From contig NZ_JAGIKZ010000013.1 of the NCBI RefSeq assembly GCF_017874625.1, positions 1 to 64,000 on the forward strand: DNA of 64,000 nt. Direction: 5' to 3'. The DNA comes from Cytobacillus eiseniae (GTDB lineage: Bacteria > Bacillota > Bacilli > Bacillales > Cytobacillaceae). The stretch's first letter is position 1. Each line of letters begins with the position of its first letter. The translations under genes were made by a program, and so were the position numbers. The notes beneath the pieces were generated by a model. It was not told where the DNA came from, made no database searches, and saw only the letters and a program-made list of their open reading frames with translations. Below, piece by piece: positions 7,569 to 14,737 of the stretch.

Positions 7569-7706
7569 TTAATTTTCTATTGTCTGCATTCCATTATTTA
7601 AGTAGTCGATAATTTCCTTTTTCTCAATTCCTAATTCTCTTGCTTCTTTTATTAACTGCAGCCATTCTTGATCTATTTCTGCGAACTCTATTTTTGTATC
7701 GACCAC
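7569..7706 (-). CDS. sinI: SinI-family anti-repressor, copy 2
   Basis: A 45-residue SIN-domain protein reading EIDQEWLQLIKEARELGIEK, then KEIIDYLNN. It aligns with copy 1 (IDxEWLQLI-x-EA at the same place) and with the C-terminal half of SinR. The GTG start at 7706 follows GGGGGG, the same arrangement as copy 1, which argues for a local duplication. No c-di-GMP aptamer is visible in its leader; only a short GTAG...CTAC hairpin precedes the ribosome site. It follows the tasA-linked genes on the same strand with a 108-base gap. Expected role: antagonist of SinR and/or the SlrR-like paralogue. Confidence 0.82.
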   Translation of the reverse strand: MVDTKIEFAEIDQEWLQLIKEARELGIEKKEIIDYLNNGMQTIEN

Positions 7707-7814
7707 AATACTCCCCCCAAGTAGGTTTCCTCTACTAGAATATATAGCTATATTTAATCTTTATTATTACTTATCTAGGACTATGCATTTTTTTATAAAA
7801 ATTTTTTTATTCTA

Positions 7815-8021
7815 CTATTCTCTTATGTAGGCATACCCTTTGCGATACTTATCCATTTTTTCATGAATAGGCGGGAGTTTCATATTTATCCTCTCCAACG
7901 TCATCGCATCAAAAAAAGGATATGCCGTTAGATCATGTCCACAAACTGGGCATAACCACTCACCCACTTCACAACTGCTATAAGAAGATCGACAACATCG
8001 GTCACAATTTTTTTGGTACAT
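7815..8021 (-). CDS. Small zinc-ribbon-like protein, unknown function
   Basis: 68 residues with cysteines arranged CDRCC near the N-terminus and CPVC about 17 residues later, a likely zinc ribbon of the rubredoxin-like type, then a helical tail. The ATG at 8021 has GGTGGTG 5-7 bases upstream; a TTG at 8042 would extend it by seven residues. It lies 59 bases after the LPKTA protein gene on the same strand, so it may be the last gene of the sipW-tasA transcript. I know no matrix protein of this kind; the function is open. Confidence 0.55.
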   Translation of the reverse strand: MYQKNCDRCCRSSYSSCEVGEWLCPVCGHDLTAYPFFDAMTLERINMKLPPIHEKMDKYRKGYAYIRE

Positions 8022-8080
8022 ATGACACCACCATTCTTTCAATGATAAGGCCTAGAAATCATCTATTTCATCGGCCTCTC

Positions 8081-8941
8081 CTACTGATTACGACGCATCC
8101 TTTGGAAATAGAAAAATACAAGAAGGCCTCCAGCTCCTAGTAAAACAGCACCTATTAAAAGAAAGTTATACGTATTTGTAGCTGTTTTCGGCAATAGATG
8201 TTCTGTTATTTCAGGCGTAACAGCAATTACTTCTTTCGTATTTTCTGGGTCATTCACATCTCCATCTACCTCTATTGAATCCCCTGGAGATGAACCATCT
8301 TGATTGCCTGGATTATTATCCGAGTCGTCTGGAGTTCCTTCGTTATCTGGGTCACCTGAATCGCCTGAATCACTTGGGTCGCCTGAATCACCTGGATTAC
8401 CTGAATCACCTGGGTCGCCTGAATCACCTGGGTCGCCTGAATCGCCTGGATTACCTGGATCTCCTAGTGCTTCTGCTTGAAAGATAATTTCAACTTCGGC
8501 ACCGGCATTTTGGAATACGTTCCCTAGTCCAGAAGGCATCCTTACTTCTAAAAACAAAGTTTCGCTCTTCCCTTTTGCTAAATTTCTCGGCGTAAACCCT
8601 TGAAATTGATCGAGCTTCCCTTCATACAAGACAACATCCTCTTTTTTCACAAGAAACTCTAATTCTTCCAGCAATCCTTTAACCGACTTTTTCTCACCAA
8701 TTACAGCTGTGTATTTAAAATCTTGCTTTCCGTCATTAAAAATTGTTATATCTCTCGGCATCCAATCTCCTGGTTTTAAATTGCCTACTTCAAAAATATA
8801 GCCATTTGGTTTTGTGCTTGTATTGATATCAAGCTCTTTTTCATTTGCACTCACATTTTTCTGTCCTAAAATTAAGAAGATTATTAGACTCGCAAGAAAT
8901 ATTACTTTCAACGGTTTTGCCAGTAGAGTTTGGCTATTCAT
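8081..8941 (-). CDS. Sortase-anchored TasA-like matrix protein with collagen-like triplets
   Basis: A 286-residue cell-surface protein. Residues 1-32 form a signal peptide. Residues 35-158 resemble the TasA/camelysin fold: NLKPGDWMPRDITIFNDG echoes NLKPGDVMVREFALENNG of the neighbouring TasA. Residues 160-199 are Gly-X-Y triplets (GDP, GDS, GNP), a short collagen-like rod, followed by an acidic spacer. LPKTA (250-254), a membrane segment (258-279) and a RMRRNQ tail form a cell-wall sorting signal of the LPxTA type that class D sortases use. It is third after sipW and tasA, past a terminator hairpin that may lower its dose. I infer that it anchors TasA fibres to peptidoglycan, in place of TapA, which I do not see here. 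Confidence 0.8.
   Translation of the reverse strand: MNSQTLLAKPLKVIFLASLIIFLILGQKNVSANEKELDINTSTKPNGYIFEVGNLKPGDWMPRDITIFNDGKQDFKYTAVIGEKKSVKGLLEELEFLVKKEDVVLYEGKLDQFQGFTPRNLAKGKSETLFLEVRMPSGLGNVFQNAGAEVEIIFQAEALGDPGNPGDSGDPGDSGDPGDSGNPGDSGDPSDSGDSGDPDNEGTPDDSDNNPGNQDGSSPGDSIEVDGDVNDPENTKEVIAVTPEITEHLLPKTATNTYNFLLIGAVLLGAGGLLVFFYFQRMRRNQ
8345..8464 (-). repeat. Gly-X-Y coding repeat (collagen-like rod)
   Basis: About 13 consecutive triplets encode GDP/GDS/GNP units. At the DNA level they form imperfect 9- and 18-base tandem repeats, so copy number is likely to vary among strains. Confidence 0.8.
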
Positions 8942-8967
8942 GGCGTAACCTCACATGTTTGGATTTA

Positions 8968-8999
8968 ACAAAAGGCGGGAATGAATTCCCGCCTTTTGT
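8968..8999 (-). terminator. Terminator between tasA and the LPKTA gene
   Basis: A perfect stem AAAAGGCGGGAAT/ATTCCCGCCTTTT with a 2-base loop, then TTTTGTT on the minus strand. It lies 11 bases after the tasA stop. Its place suggests that only part of the transcription reaches the LPKTA gene. Confidence 0.85.
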
Positions 9000-9009
9000 T
9001 AGTTGAATA

Positions 9010-9642
9010 TTATCTTTCTTCACCTTCTGTTTGGTGAGCTGTGAATGTCCATTCAAGTTCTAATGCATCCCCTTGGAATTCGTTTTGGTCTTTTTCGTTA
9101 TCGACGAATTCGAATGCTACGTACATTGAATCAGTAGCACCAGCTGCTAATCCGCTGTCTTCTCCACCTAAACCAAGAAGTTCAGTGATCCAGTGATTTA
9201 AATTTTCTACAGCATCTGGAGTCATATTTTGAAGGTCATATAGTGTTGTTTCAGAAATGATATCATTGTAATCCCCAATCACCCAGCCATCACCCGTTTT
9301 GTCTGCATTCTCAAGGAAAAGGACTTTAATGTGCTTACCAAAGTCATCAGTATTGTCTCCATTTGCATCTACTACATTATATGCAGTTGCTAGGTCAATT
9401 GTTGAAATGTCTAAAGACCCGTTGTTTTCTAATGCGAATTCTCTAACCATTACATCCCCAGGCTTAAGATTATCTACATCAATAACTACTGAAGGATTTA
9501 CTGCCAAATCCAATGTACCGGCTGCAAATGTGTTGTTCGAAACTTCTGTGTCACTGAAGTATGCAAATGTTCCTCCACCAACTAATGAAATACCTAGTGC
9601 TGCTGCTGCGATTCCTAAACCTAATTTTTTCTTAACGCTCAT
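9010..9642 (-). CDS. tasA: TasA/camelysin (M73) family amyloid-like matrix fibre protein
   Basis: The major protein fibre of the biofilm matrix. Residues 1-27 are a signal peptide ending in GGGTFAYFSDTE, the form processed by SipW; then NTFAAGTLDLAV and NLKPGDVMVREFALENNG mark the TasA/CalY family. The length of 210 is between B. cereus CalY (197) and B. subtilis TasA (261). The ATG at 9642 follows AGGAGG; an upstream open frame overlapping sipW lacks a ribosome site. Gene order sipW-tasA is conserved. A hairpin lies between the two genes and a terminator follows tasA. Whether TasA or CalY is the closer relative cannot be settled by eye. Confidence 0.92.
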   Translation of the reverse strand: MSVKKKLGLGIAAAALGISLVGGGTFAYFSDTEVSNNTFAAGTLDLAVNPSVVIDVDNLKPGDVMVREFALENNGSLDISTIDLATAYNVVDANGDNTDDFGKHIKVLFLENADKTGDGWVIGDYNDIISETTLYDLQNMTPDAVENLNHWITELLGLGGEDSGLAAGATDSMYVAFEFVDNEKDQNEFQGDALELEWTFTAHQTEGEER

Positions 9643-9699
9643 TTTCCATTTCCTCCTCTTACCCTTTTTTTGGGGGTATGTATAATTTTTTATATTGAC

Positions 9700-9718
9700 C
9701 CTTGTAGAAACTACAAGG
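9700..9718 (-). other. Hairpin between sipW and tasA
   Basis: CCTTGTAG and CTACAAGG form a perfect 8-base-pair stem with a 3-base loop and no T-run. It starts 13 bases before the stop side of sipW. It could stabilise a processed tasA message and so raise TasA over SipW; this is inference. Confidence 0.45.
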
Positions 9719-9730
9719 AGTGCAACCATG

Positions 9731-10315
9731 TTAAGCTGTCTTTTCTTCGGTGTCTTTTTCATTCTTTTTTGGATCAAGCTCCCTTAAGCCCTGATAGATG
9801 CTAAATCCTGCATAGCCTAGTAATAATAGACCAGGTACAATGAGCAAAAGTGCGCTGCCTTCCTTCGATTGAGCAAAATTAATGAGATAACCTACATAAG
9901 GGATCGTAAATCCTGTGTATACTGCTTGGACATTATCTGAAAGGACTGGATCCATATCAGCTGCATTATTATTGTCTCCCTTTGTTTCGTACATAACATG
10001 CTCGCCACTTGTTTTAATTCCAATAATTCGGTGAGTGACTAATCTTTCTTCACTATCAACAAACGTTATGACGTCCCCATCCTTAAGGCCCTTCTTTGCT
10101 TCCCCTTCGACTTTCTCAACTGCTATAATAGACCCGGTTAAAAAGGTTGGTTCCATTGAGCCAGATAAAACGGATTTGAGCTGGTAGCCTAATACTTGTG
10201 GTTCTCCACCTGATGCTTTTGTTGAGATGACTAGAATAGCCATGAAAACTACGACCATAAATAGGAATGCTGTTATTAGATTGCTAATCACTTTTGTTAC
10301 CTTTTTCAACTTCAT
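9731..10315 (-). CDS. sipW: ER-type signal peptidase SipW
   Basis: A membrane signal peptidase with a Ser-His rather than Ser-Lys pair, dedicated to TasA-class preproteins. After one membrane segment (about 13-31) come SGSMEPTF with the catalytic Ser53, THRI with His95, and KGDNN; a second membrane segment lies near the C-terminus. The length is 194. The ATG at 10315 was chosen for its GGAGGAATC spacing; the open frame upstream to 10372 has no ribosome site. It is first in the sipW-tasA transcript, with a SinR operator just upstream. There is no tapA gene before it, unlike B. subtilis. Confidence 0.95.
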   Translation of the reverse strand: MKLKKVTKVISNLITAFLFMVVVFMAILVISTKASGGEPQVLGYQLKSVLSGSMEPTFLTGSIIAVEKVEGEAKKGLKDGDVITFVDSEERLVTHRIIGIKTSGEHVMYETKGDNNNAADMDPVLSDNVQAVYTGFTIPYVGYLINFAQSKEGSALLLIVPGLLLLGYAGFSIYQGLRELDPKKNEKDTEEKTA

Positions 10316-10395
10316 GATTCCTCCACCATCCTTTTGCTGCCTTATTAAATCCGCTTTTGCCTTTACATCCACAAGTTCTTAATAACCACGTTTCC

Positions 10396-10451
10396 GTTCT
10401 CTTTAACGAACTCTATGAATTGAGTATAGTTCAAATGTATTATTTTGAAAA
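10396..10451 (-). promoter_or_regulatory. sipW-tasA promoter with SinR operator
   Basis: On the minus strand a -35-like TTTTCA (10451-10446), a 17-base spacer and a -10 TATACT (10428-10423) precede GTTC-N8-GAAC (10411-10396), the SinR operator geometry. The operator would cover the start of the transcript and block initiation. The -35 match is only 4 of 6. Confidence 0.55.
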
Positions 10452-10486
10452 AGGCTAAATTCAGCCGTTTTTGCGTTATAAAGAAC
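10447..10486. promoter_or_regulatory. Small hairpin and SinR half-site between sipW and the sortase gene
   Basis: GGCT-N6-AGCC flanked by A- and T-runs (10447-10475) looks like a weak bidirectional terminator, which would insulate the divergent units. AAAGAAC at 10480-10486 is a SinR half-site without a partner at the right distance. Confidence 0.4.
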
Positions 10487-10543
10487 GTTTTCCTCTTATT
10501 TCCTCCCTTTCCCTCAAATTATCTTACTATTTTGTATTTTTTA

Positions 10544-10570
10544 TTGAACGTTTTGTTCTTTATAATGAAA
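10544..10570 (+). promoter_or_regulatory. Sortase promoter overlapped by a SinR-like operator
   Basis: A perfect -10 TATAAT (10561-10566) lies inside GTTCTTTATAATGAAA (10555-10570), which matches one full SinR half-site and most of the other arm. The -35 is poor: TTGAAC is present but only 11 bases away. This suggests that the sortase shares SinR control with sipW-tasA and eps. Confidence 0.5.
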
Positions 10571-10596
10571 TTATAAAAAGCATTGGAGGATAAATC

Positions 10597-11217
10597 ATGA
10601 AGCAAATGAAGCATTTTAGCCTTCTTATAGCAGCTATTCTTATGATCATTGGTACATTCCTTATTTCCTACTCCTTATTTGACCTTTTTCAACAAAAAAA
10701 AGAACTGAACGCTGCCTTAATAGAAGGAAAGGAGAAGATTTCTTATTTCAATCATAAAGAACAAGAAAGCGTTCGAGAGAAAGAACACTTTTCTGACATT
10801 TCTTTCAAAAAAGGAGAAGTAATTGGCATATTGAAAATTCCAAGACTACAGGCAGAACTCCCTATAATAGAAGGAACCGATGAAGATGAACTTGAAATTG
10901 GGGTAGGACATTATTCCAGCACTGTTTTCCCAGGAGAGCCTGATCAAATTTTGCTCTCTGGGCATCGTGACACAGTCTTTCGCAAGCTAGGAGAATTAGA
11001 AATAGGAGACCTCTTCACAATTATGATGCCTTATGGACAATTCAGTTATGAAATTAGTGATTCACAGATTGTTGACGCCAATGATACAACAGTCATTCAA
11101 TCGACGGCACCAATTGAAACACTGACCGTCTCTACCTGCTATCCATTCTCATTTATAGGGGATGCACCTTACCGATATGTGTTGACAGCCTATAGAATTG
11201 ATGTAGAACGCGAATAA
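10597..11217 (+). CDS. srtD: Class D sortase
   Basis: A membrane-anchored transpeptidase that cleaves LPxTA-type signals and joins the protein to the cell wall. A signal anchor spans residues 8-29; the catalytic domain (about 72-205) shows LSGHRD (His123), LTVSTCYPF (Cys181, the TLxTC motif) and the arginine in APYRY (Arg193). The length of 206 is standard. The ATG follows TGGAGGATAAATC. It is divergent from sipW, and the only sorting signal in the window is LPKTA in the nearby TasA-like protein, its probable substrate. A strong terminator follows. Class D is inferred from length, motif and substrate signal. Confidence 0.9.
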   Translation: MKQMKHFSLLIAAILMIIGTFLISYSLFDLFQQKKELNAALIEGKEKISYFNHKEQESVREKEHFSDISFKKGEVIGILKIPRLQAELPIIEGTDEDELEIGVGHYSSTVFPGEPDQILLSGHRDTVFRKLGELEIGDLFTIMMPYGQFSYEISDSQIVDANDTTVIQSTAPIETLTVSTCYPFSFIGDAPYRYVLTAYRIDVERE

Positions 11218-11256
11218 GGACCAGCCCCAAACATAGTTGGGACTGGTCCTTTTTTA
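11217..11256 (+). terminator. Terminator after the sortase gene
   Basis: AGGACCAGCCCCAA pairs with TTGGGACTGGTCCT (one mismatch) and runs into six T residues. It may also stop minus-strand reading from the end of the EPS cluster. Confidence 0.88.
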
Positions 11257-11328
11257 CTTACATCATAGAATACAAATTGATCCATAATAATTATGAACGG
11301 CTACATTCCGATTAGATAGCGTTCACAA

Positions 11329-12285
11329 TTAAAATAGAATAAAATCATCAAATTTTAATAGGGTGCTCCCTTCTTTATACCCCTTCTCATCAAAGCTATT
11401 TGCCTTCTCAAATAAATTATTGATAATATTATGAACAAAATTTTGTCCTAATTCATGCGCATGTGGGTATCCACCGCCAAACCTTGGATTAATTTCTGAT
11501 ATGACATAGCCATTTTCTGTTTTAAAGCAATCAATATCAATCGGTCCGATTGGTTTAAGTACATTTATAAGCTTCTCAACCTCTTCATTTAAAATAGGGT
11601 CGATTATTGATATTGATTTATCTGTTTCTCCTGCCCTCATAGATATCTTTTTCTTCACAAAGATATTTGTTGTTTGCTGTGTAATTAGATCAATATAACA
11701 GTCTACCCCATACTCATCTCCATCAATAAAAGGCTGCAGAACAAAGTGAGAACGCTCCTTATAATCTTCAACCTCTTTCATTGTAGTTACTTTATGGATG
11801 CCAATACTTGCACTTCCATTTCTTGGCTTCACGATTAATGGAAAGCTTATTTTTCCTATATCTATATCCTTCATTGCTTTTTCAACATCTATATAAGTAG
11901 GGATACAAGGAATATTATTTTCTTGTAAAAATTGATAGGTATTATATTTATCAAAACAAATATCAATGATCCTTTCCTCAGATACGATTGCTTGAATGCC
12001 ATGGTTTGCTAACTCTTTCTTATAAGAAGCTAGTAATGATAATTCAGGATCTATTAAAGTTAAAACCCCCTTTGCCTCGTATTTAACGCATAGGTCGATT
12101 ATATGGGTAATATAATTCGGATGATCGATCCGAGGCACAACCTCAAACACATCAGCGCAATGCAAGGCTGGTGCATTTATATCACAATCTACAGCAATCA
12201 CTCTTCCATTTACTTTATGAAGTGCTTCTTTAAAATAGTGAACTAGTTTCACACGTCTCCCGACACTGCAAATTAAGATATTCAT
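11329..12285 (-). CDS. ATP-grasp ligase of the EPS cluster, copy A
   Basis: A 318-residue ATP-grasp enzyme of the carbamoyl-phosphate-synthase-like or PylC-like group, which activates a carboxylate with ATP and joins it to an amine or other nucleophile. It opens with ILICSVGRRVKLVHYF, has the nucleotide loop KPRNGSASIG near 155-165, KKKISMRAGETD near 210-221, and metal ligands in EINPRFGGGYPHAH near 265-278. The ATG at 12285 follows AAAGGTGAG. It shares the motifs KKKI-x-MRAGETD and RFGGGYP with the gene at 17 kb. It is the last gene of the EPS cluster, 21 bases after a PLP decarboxylase. The substrate is unknown; an amino acid or amino-sugar amide on the polymer is a reasonable guess. Confidence 0.8.
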   Translation of the reverse strand: MNILICSVGRRVKLVHYFKEALHKVNGRVIAVDCDINAPALHCADVFEVVPRIDHPNYITHIIDLCVKYEAKGVLTLIDPELSLLASYKKELANHGIQAIVSEERIIDICFDKYNTYQFLQENNIPCIPTYIDVEKAMKDIDIGKISFPLIVKPRNGSASIGIHKVTTMKEVEDYKERSHFVLQPFIDGDEYGVDCYIDLITQQTTNIFVKKKISMRAGETDKSISIIDPILNEEVEKLINVLKPIGPIDIDCFKTENGYVISEINPRFGGGYPHAHELGQNFVHNIINNLFEKANSFDEKGYKEGSTLLKFDDFILF

Positions 12286-12306
12286 TCGCTTCTCACCTTT
12301 AGCCTA

Positions 12307-13614
12307 TTAAAAAATATATAGTTCTTCATTAAAAAATTGCTTAAATTCTTCTTTCCTTCGAACAACAAAAATGTCATTATTTTCTGCTGCTAAAATAGGA
12401 GGGCGCACTTTTATAAAAGGAGGATTGAACACAATTGTATATGCCCCGACATTTTCAAATATAATATAGTCCCCTTTATTTGGTAGAGCATCATTGATTC
12501 CATGTGCTAAATAATCCTTTTCCATACACGTATATCCTACAATATTAAACATTTTTTTTGCCTTCAGATCATTGTTCCTTCTGATGATTTGCATAGGCAG
12601 ATTATTTTTATGCATCGTTGGTTTTATATTGTGTACACTACCATCAACTAAAATAAAAGATTGATCTGCTACACTTTTCGTTTCAATTACTTTTGCAATA
12701 AATATAATCGCATTAGCAACCATTGCCACTCCTGGCTCTAATATCAAGGCTGGCTTTCTTTCAAAATCCATAAATTCCCGATTCATTACTTCACATACCG
12801 CTTCTGCATAATCATCGAAAGTAGGGGCATTTATTTGAAATGACGCTGGCAATTCACCATAAATGCCCCCGCCAATATCAATAAATTCTAAGCTATCTGC
12901 TAGACTTTGCTTAGCAATCATACAAAGCTTCTTCGTCTTTATTCGGTAAGATTCAACACTTCTCTTCGTTGTAGAAAAATGTCCATGTAGCCCGATTATT
13001 TTTATATTTGCTATCTTTTTCAATTCAATAATTGCTGATTGTAGATTGCCATTTTCGATACAAATACCAAACCTACTTATTTCGTATCCATCTTGTAAAA
13101 TTGGCTCGCCATTTTCAGTAAGATCGAAGTTTACTCTTAAACCAATTTTTACCACACTATTTTGATTTTTCAGCGCATAATCCTTAATCATCTCGACCTC
13201 ATACAGTGAGTCAACATTAAGGATGCTTTCATTTTTTAAGGCTAAATGGATATCCTCTCTGCTTTTTAATGGTCCATTAAATATGATCCTTTTCGGGTCT
13301 TCACCTAATTTAATTGCTAAATCATACTCTAGCCGAGATACTACTTCTGCATAGGCCCCTAACCTTGACAATTCCTTGCATAAATAAGGGAGATAATTTG
13401 TTTTATAAGAATAGCCAATAATAAAATTATCGTATCTGCTCTTAAATGCCTGTTTTATTTTTAGATAATTTTCTCTTAGTTTATGAACATTTACGATATA
13501 AAATGAGGAACCATAGCTGTTTTCCAGTTCATTAAGCTTCCGATAATCAAATTTCATCCCATCTTGTGAATAGTAGCCTTGTATTGCATTTTCTTCTTCT
13601 ACTAATTTATTCAA
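12307..13614 (-). CDS. PLP-dependent group IV decarboxylase (LysA-like)
   Basis: A fold-type III PLP enzyme related to diaminopimelate, ornithine and carboxynorspermidine decarboxylases. Visible are the PLP lysine in YSYKTNYLP (about residue 71), HGHFSTT, the phosphate-binding glycines DIGGGIYGE, EPGVAMVANA, and the C-terminal active cysteine in GYTCMEKD. The length of 435 is normal. The start is TTG at 13614, behind AGGGTGATAGGGA; it lies 6 bases after the upstream gene. In an EPS cluster, between a glycosyltransferase and an ATP-grasp ligase, it probably makes an amine or alters an amino acid used to decorate the polymer. It is unlikely to be the housekeeping lysA, given this context and its divergent motifs. 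Confidence 0.78.
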   Translation of the reverse strand: MNKLVEEENAIQGYYSQDGMKFDYRKLNELENSYGSSFYIVNVHKLRENYLKIKQAFKSRYDNFIIGYSYKTNYLPYLCKELSRLGAYAEVVSRLEYDLAIKLGEDPKRIIFNGPLKSREDIHLALKNESILNVDSLYEVEMIKDYALKNQNSVVKIGLRVNFDLTENGEPILQDGYEISRFGICIENGNLQSAIIELKKIANIKIIGLHGHFSTTKRSVESYRIKTKKLCMIAKQSLADSLEFIDIGGGIYGELPASFQINAPTFDDYAEAVCEVMNREFMDFERKPALILEPGVAMVANAIIFIAKVIETKSVADQSFILVDGSVHNIKPTMHKNNLPMQIIRRNNDLKAKKMFNIVGYTCMEKDYLAHGINDALPNKGDYIIFENVGAYTIVFNPPFIKVRPPILAAENNDIFVVRRKEEFKQFFNEELYIF

Positions 13615-13620
13615 TCCCTA

Positions 13621-14538
13621 TCACCCTGTATTCGTTATTTTCTGACCAAATCCGATTCTCTCGTAAAAGTAATGCACTACAGACTGATCAATCGTTTCAT
13701 CAAATTTTCTAGCAAAGTATTGGTTTGAACCAACTATTTGTTCGATATCCCCACTACTTAAATATTGAGGGGAATTTTTATCACTTAGTGTTTCTCCCCA
13801 TTTCCAGAAATATAGATTATTATTCACAACTGCTTCCCGATAGGATGAATTTAGAATTAATGTATGAAAAAAGCTTTCGTCAGGGACGAGTGTATGTTCA
13901 AAAAACTTGTAGTACCATTCATTTTCTTCTACGAATTCAATGACATATTTCGCTAGATCAAATGGAATGGAAAACCATTGCGACCCTTTATAAAATTGGT
14001 AATCTTTTGGCCAATCATTTAAATTGGGAGACAGATTGATTCCCTTTCGATAAAGACTTTGCAAAATTCTCCTGAAAATTCTTATTGGGTGAGCAGTCGT
14101 ATAACGTCTACGGGTTATTTTTGGCCATTTAAGTTTGACATGTCCTAAGTTACTCCGATTCATTCTCTTATATGTCATAAATGCTTTCCCGCTGTTTGTT
14201 ATTAAAAAGTCTTTAAAGCCATCCTTTACTAATAAATCTTGCCCACTTCTTAAACAGACATAATCATACATTTTCTTTGAGGCAACTACTTCATTTAAGA
14301 GCAAAAGTGTTGTATCTACTTGACTGATATCTCCCCATTCACAATTAATACTTGTTGATAAAACAGTTACATTTGGATGAATGATTATTTTGCCTTTTAA
14401 CTTGTCATAGCTTTTTCTATCAATATGAACATATATATCCGCCTGGTTTCCTGTAAGAAGCTGAGTAATAAATTTATTGACTTGATCTGGATTATTGTGA
14501 ATCTGCAGTATATAGGCAGTTGCTAATGTTGTAGTCAT
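13621..14538 (-). CDS. Core-2/I-branching-type glycosyltransferase (GT14-like)
   Basis: A 305-residue transferase resembling the beta-1,6-N-acetylglucosaminyltransferase (Core-2/I-branching, GT14) family: it begins ATAYILQIHNNPDQVNKFI, then IYVHIDRKS, and later the acceptor-side motif FKGSQW-like YKGSQWFSI and VPDESFFHTLI. It should add a branch sugar to the EPS repeat. The ATG at 14538 was chosen because AGAGAGGG stands 7 bases before it. It is followed within 6 bases by the decarboxylase gene, so the two are coupled. Bacterial GT14-like enzymes are often in capsule clusters; the exact linkage cannot be told. Confidence 0.8.
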   Translation of the reverse strand: MTTTLATAYILQIHNNPDQVNKFITQLLTGNQADIYVHIDRKSYDKLKGKIIIHPNVTVLSTSINCEWGDISQVDTTLLLLNEVVASKKMYDYVCLRSGQDLLVKDGFKDFLITNSGKAFMTYKRMNRSNLGHVKLKWPKITRRRYTTAHPIRIFRRILQSLYRKGINLSPNLNDWPKDYQFYKGSQWFSIPFDLAKYVIEFVEENEWYYKFFEHTLVPDESFFHTLILNSSYREAVVNNNLYFWKWGETLSDKNSPQYLSSGDIEQIVGSNQYFARKFDETIDQSVVHYFYERIGFGQKITNTG

Positions 14539-14737
14539 TATTCTTCCCTCTCTTAATCTTTCATAGATTAAAAATCCAACATTTATTTCACACCGCAAGC
14601 CAGCATTCCAATTAACAATTGGTTACCAAGGGAAAAGCCTTAATCAAAAATATTCAAGAAAAAAATCAATTAATTTAATGGATAATCATAAAATAAAACT
14701 GAATCATCTTTCTTTATAAAAATCCCACATCTGATTT

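Noticed and set aside
9731-10372. Remnant of tapA fused in front of sipW
   Set aside because: The 19 extra codons have no ribosome site and no TapA-like sequence.
12307-13614. Housekeeping diaminopimelate decarboxylase (lysA)
   Set aside because: Divergent motifs and the EPS context argue for a specialised decarboxylase.
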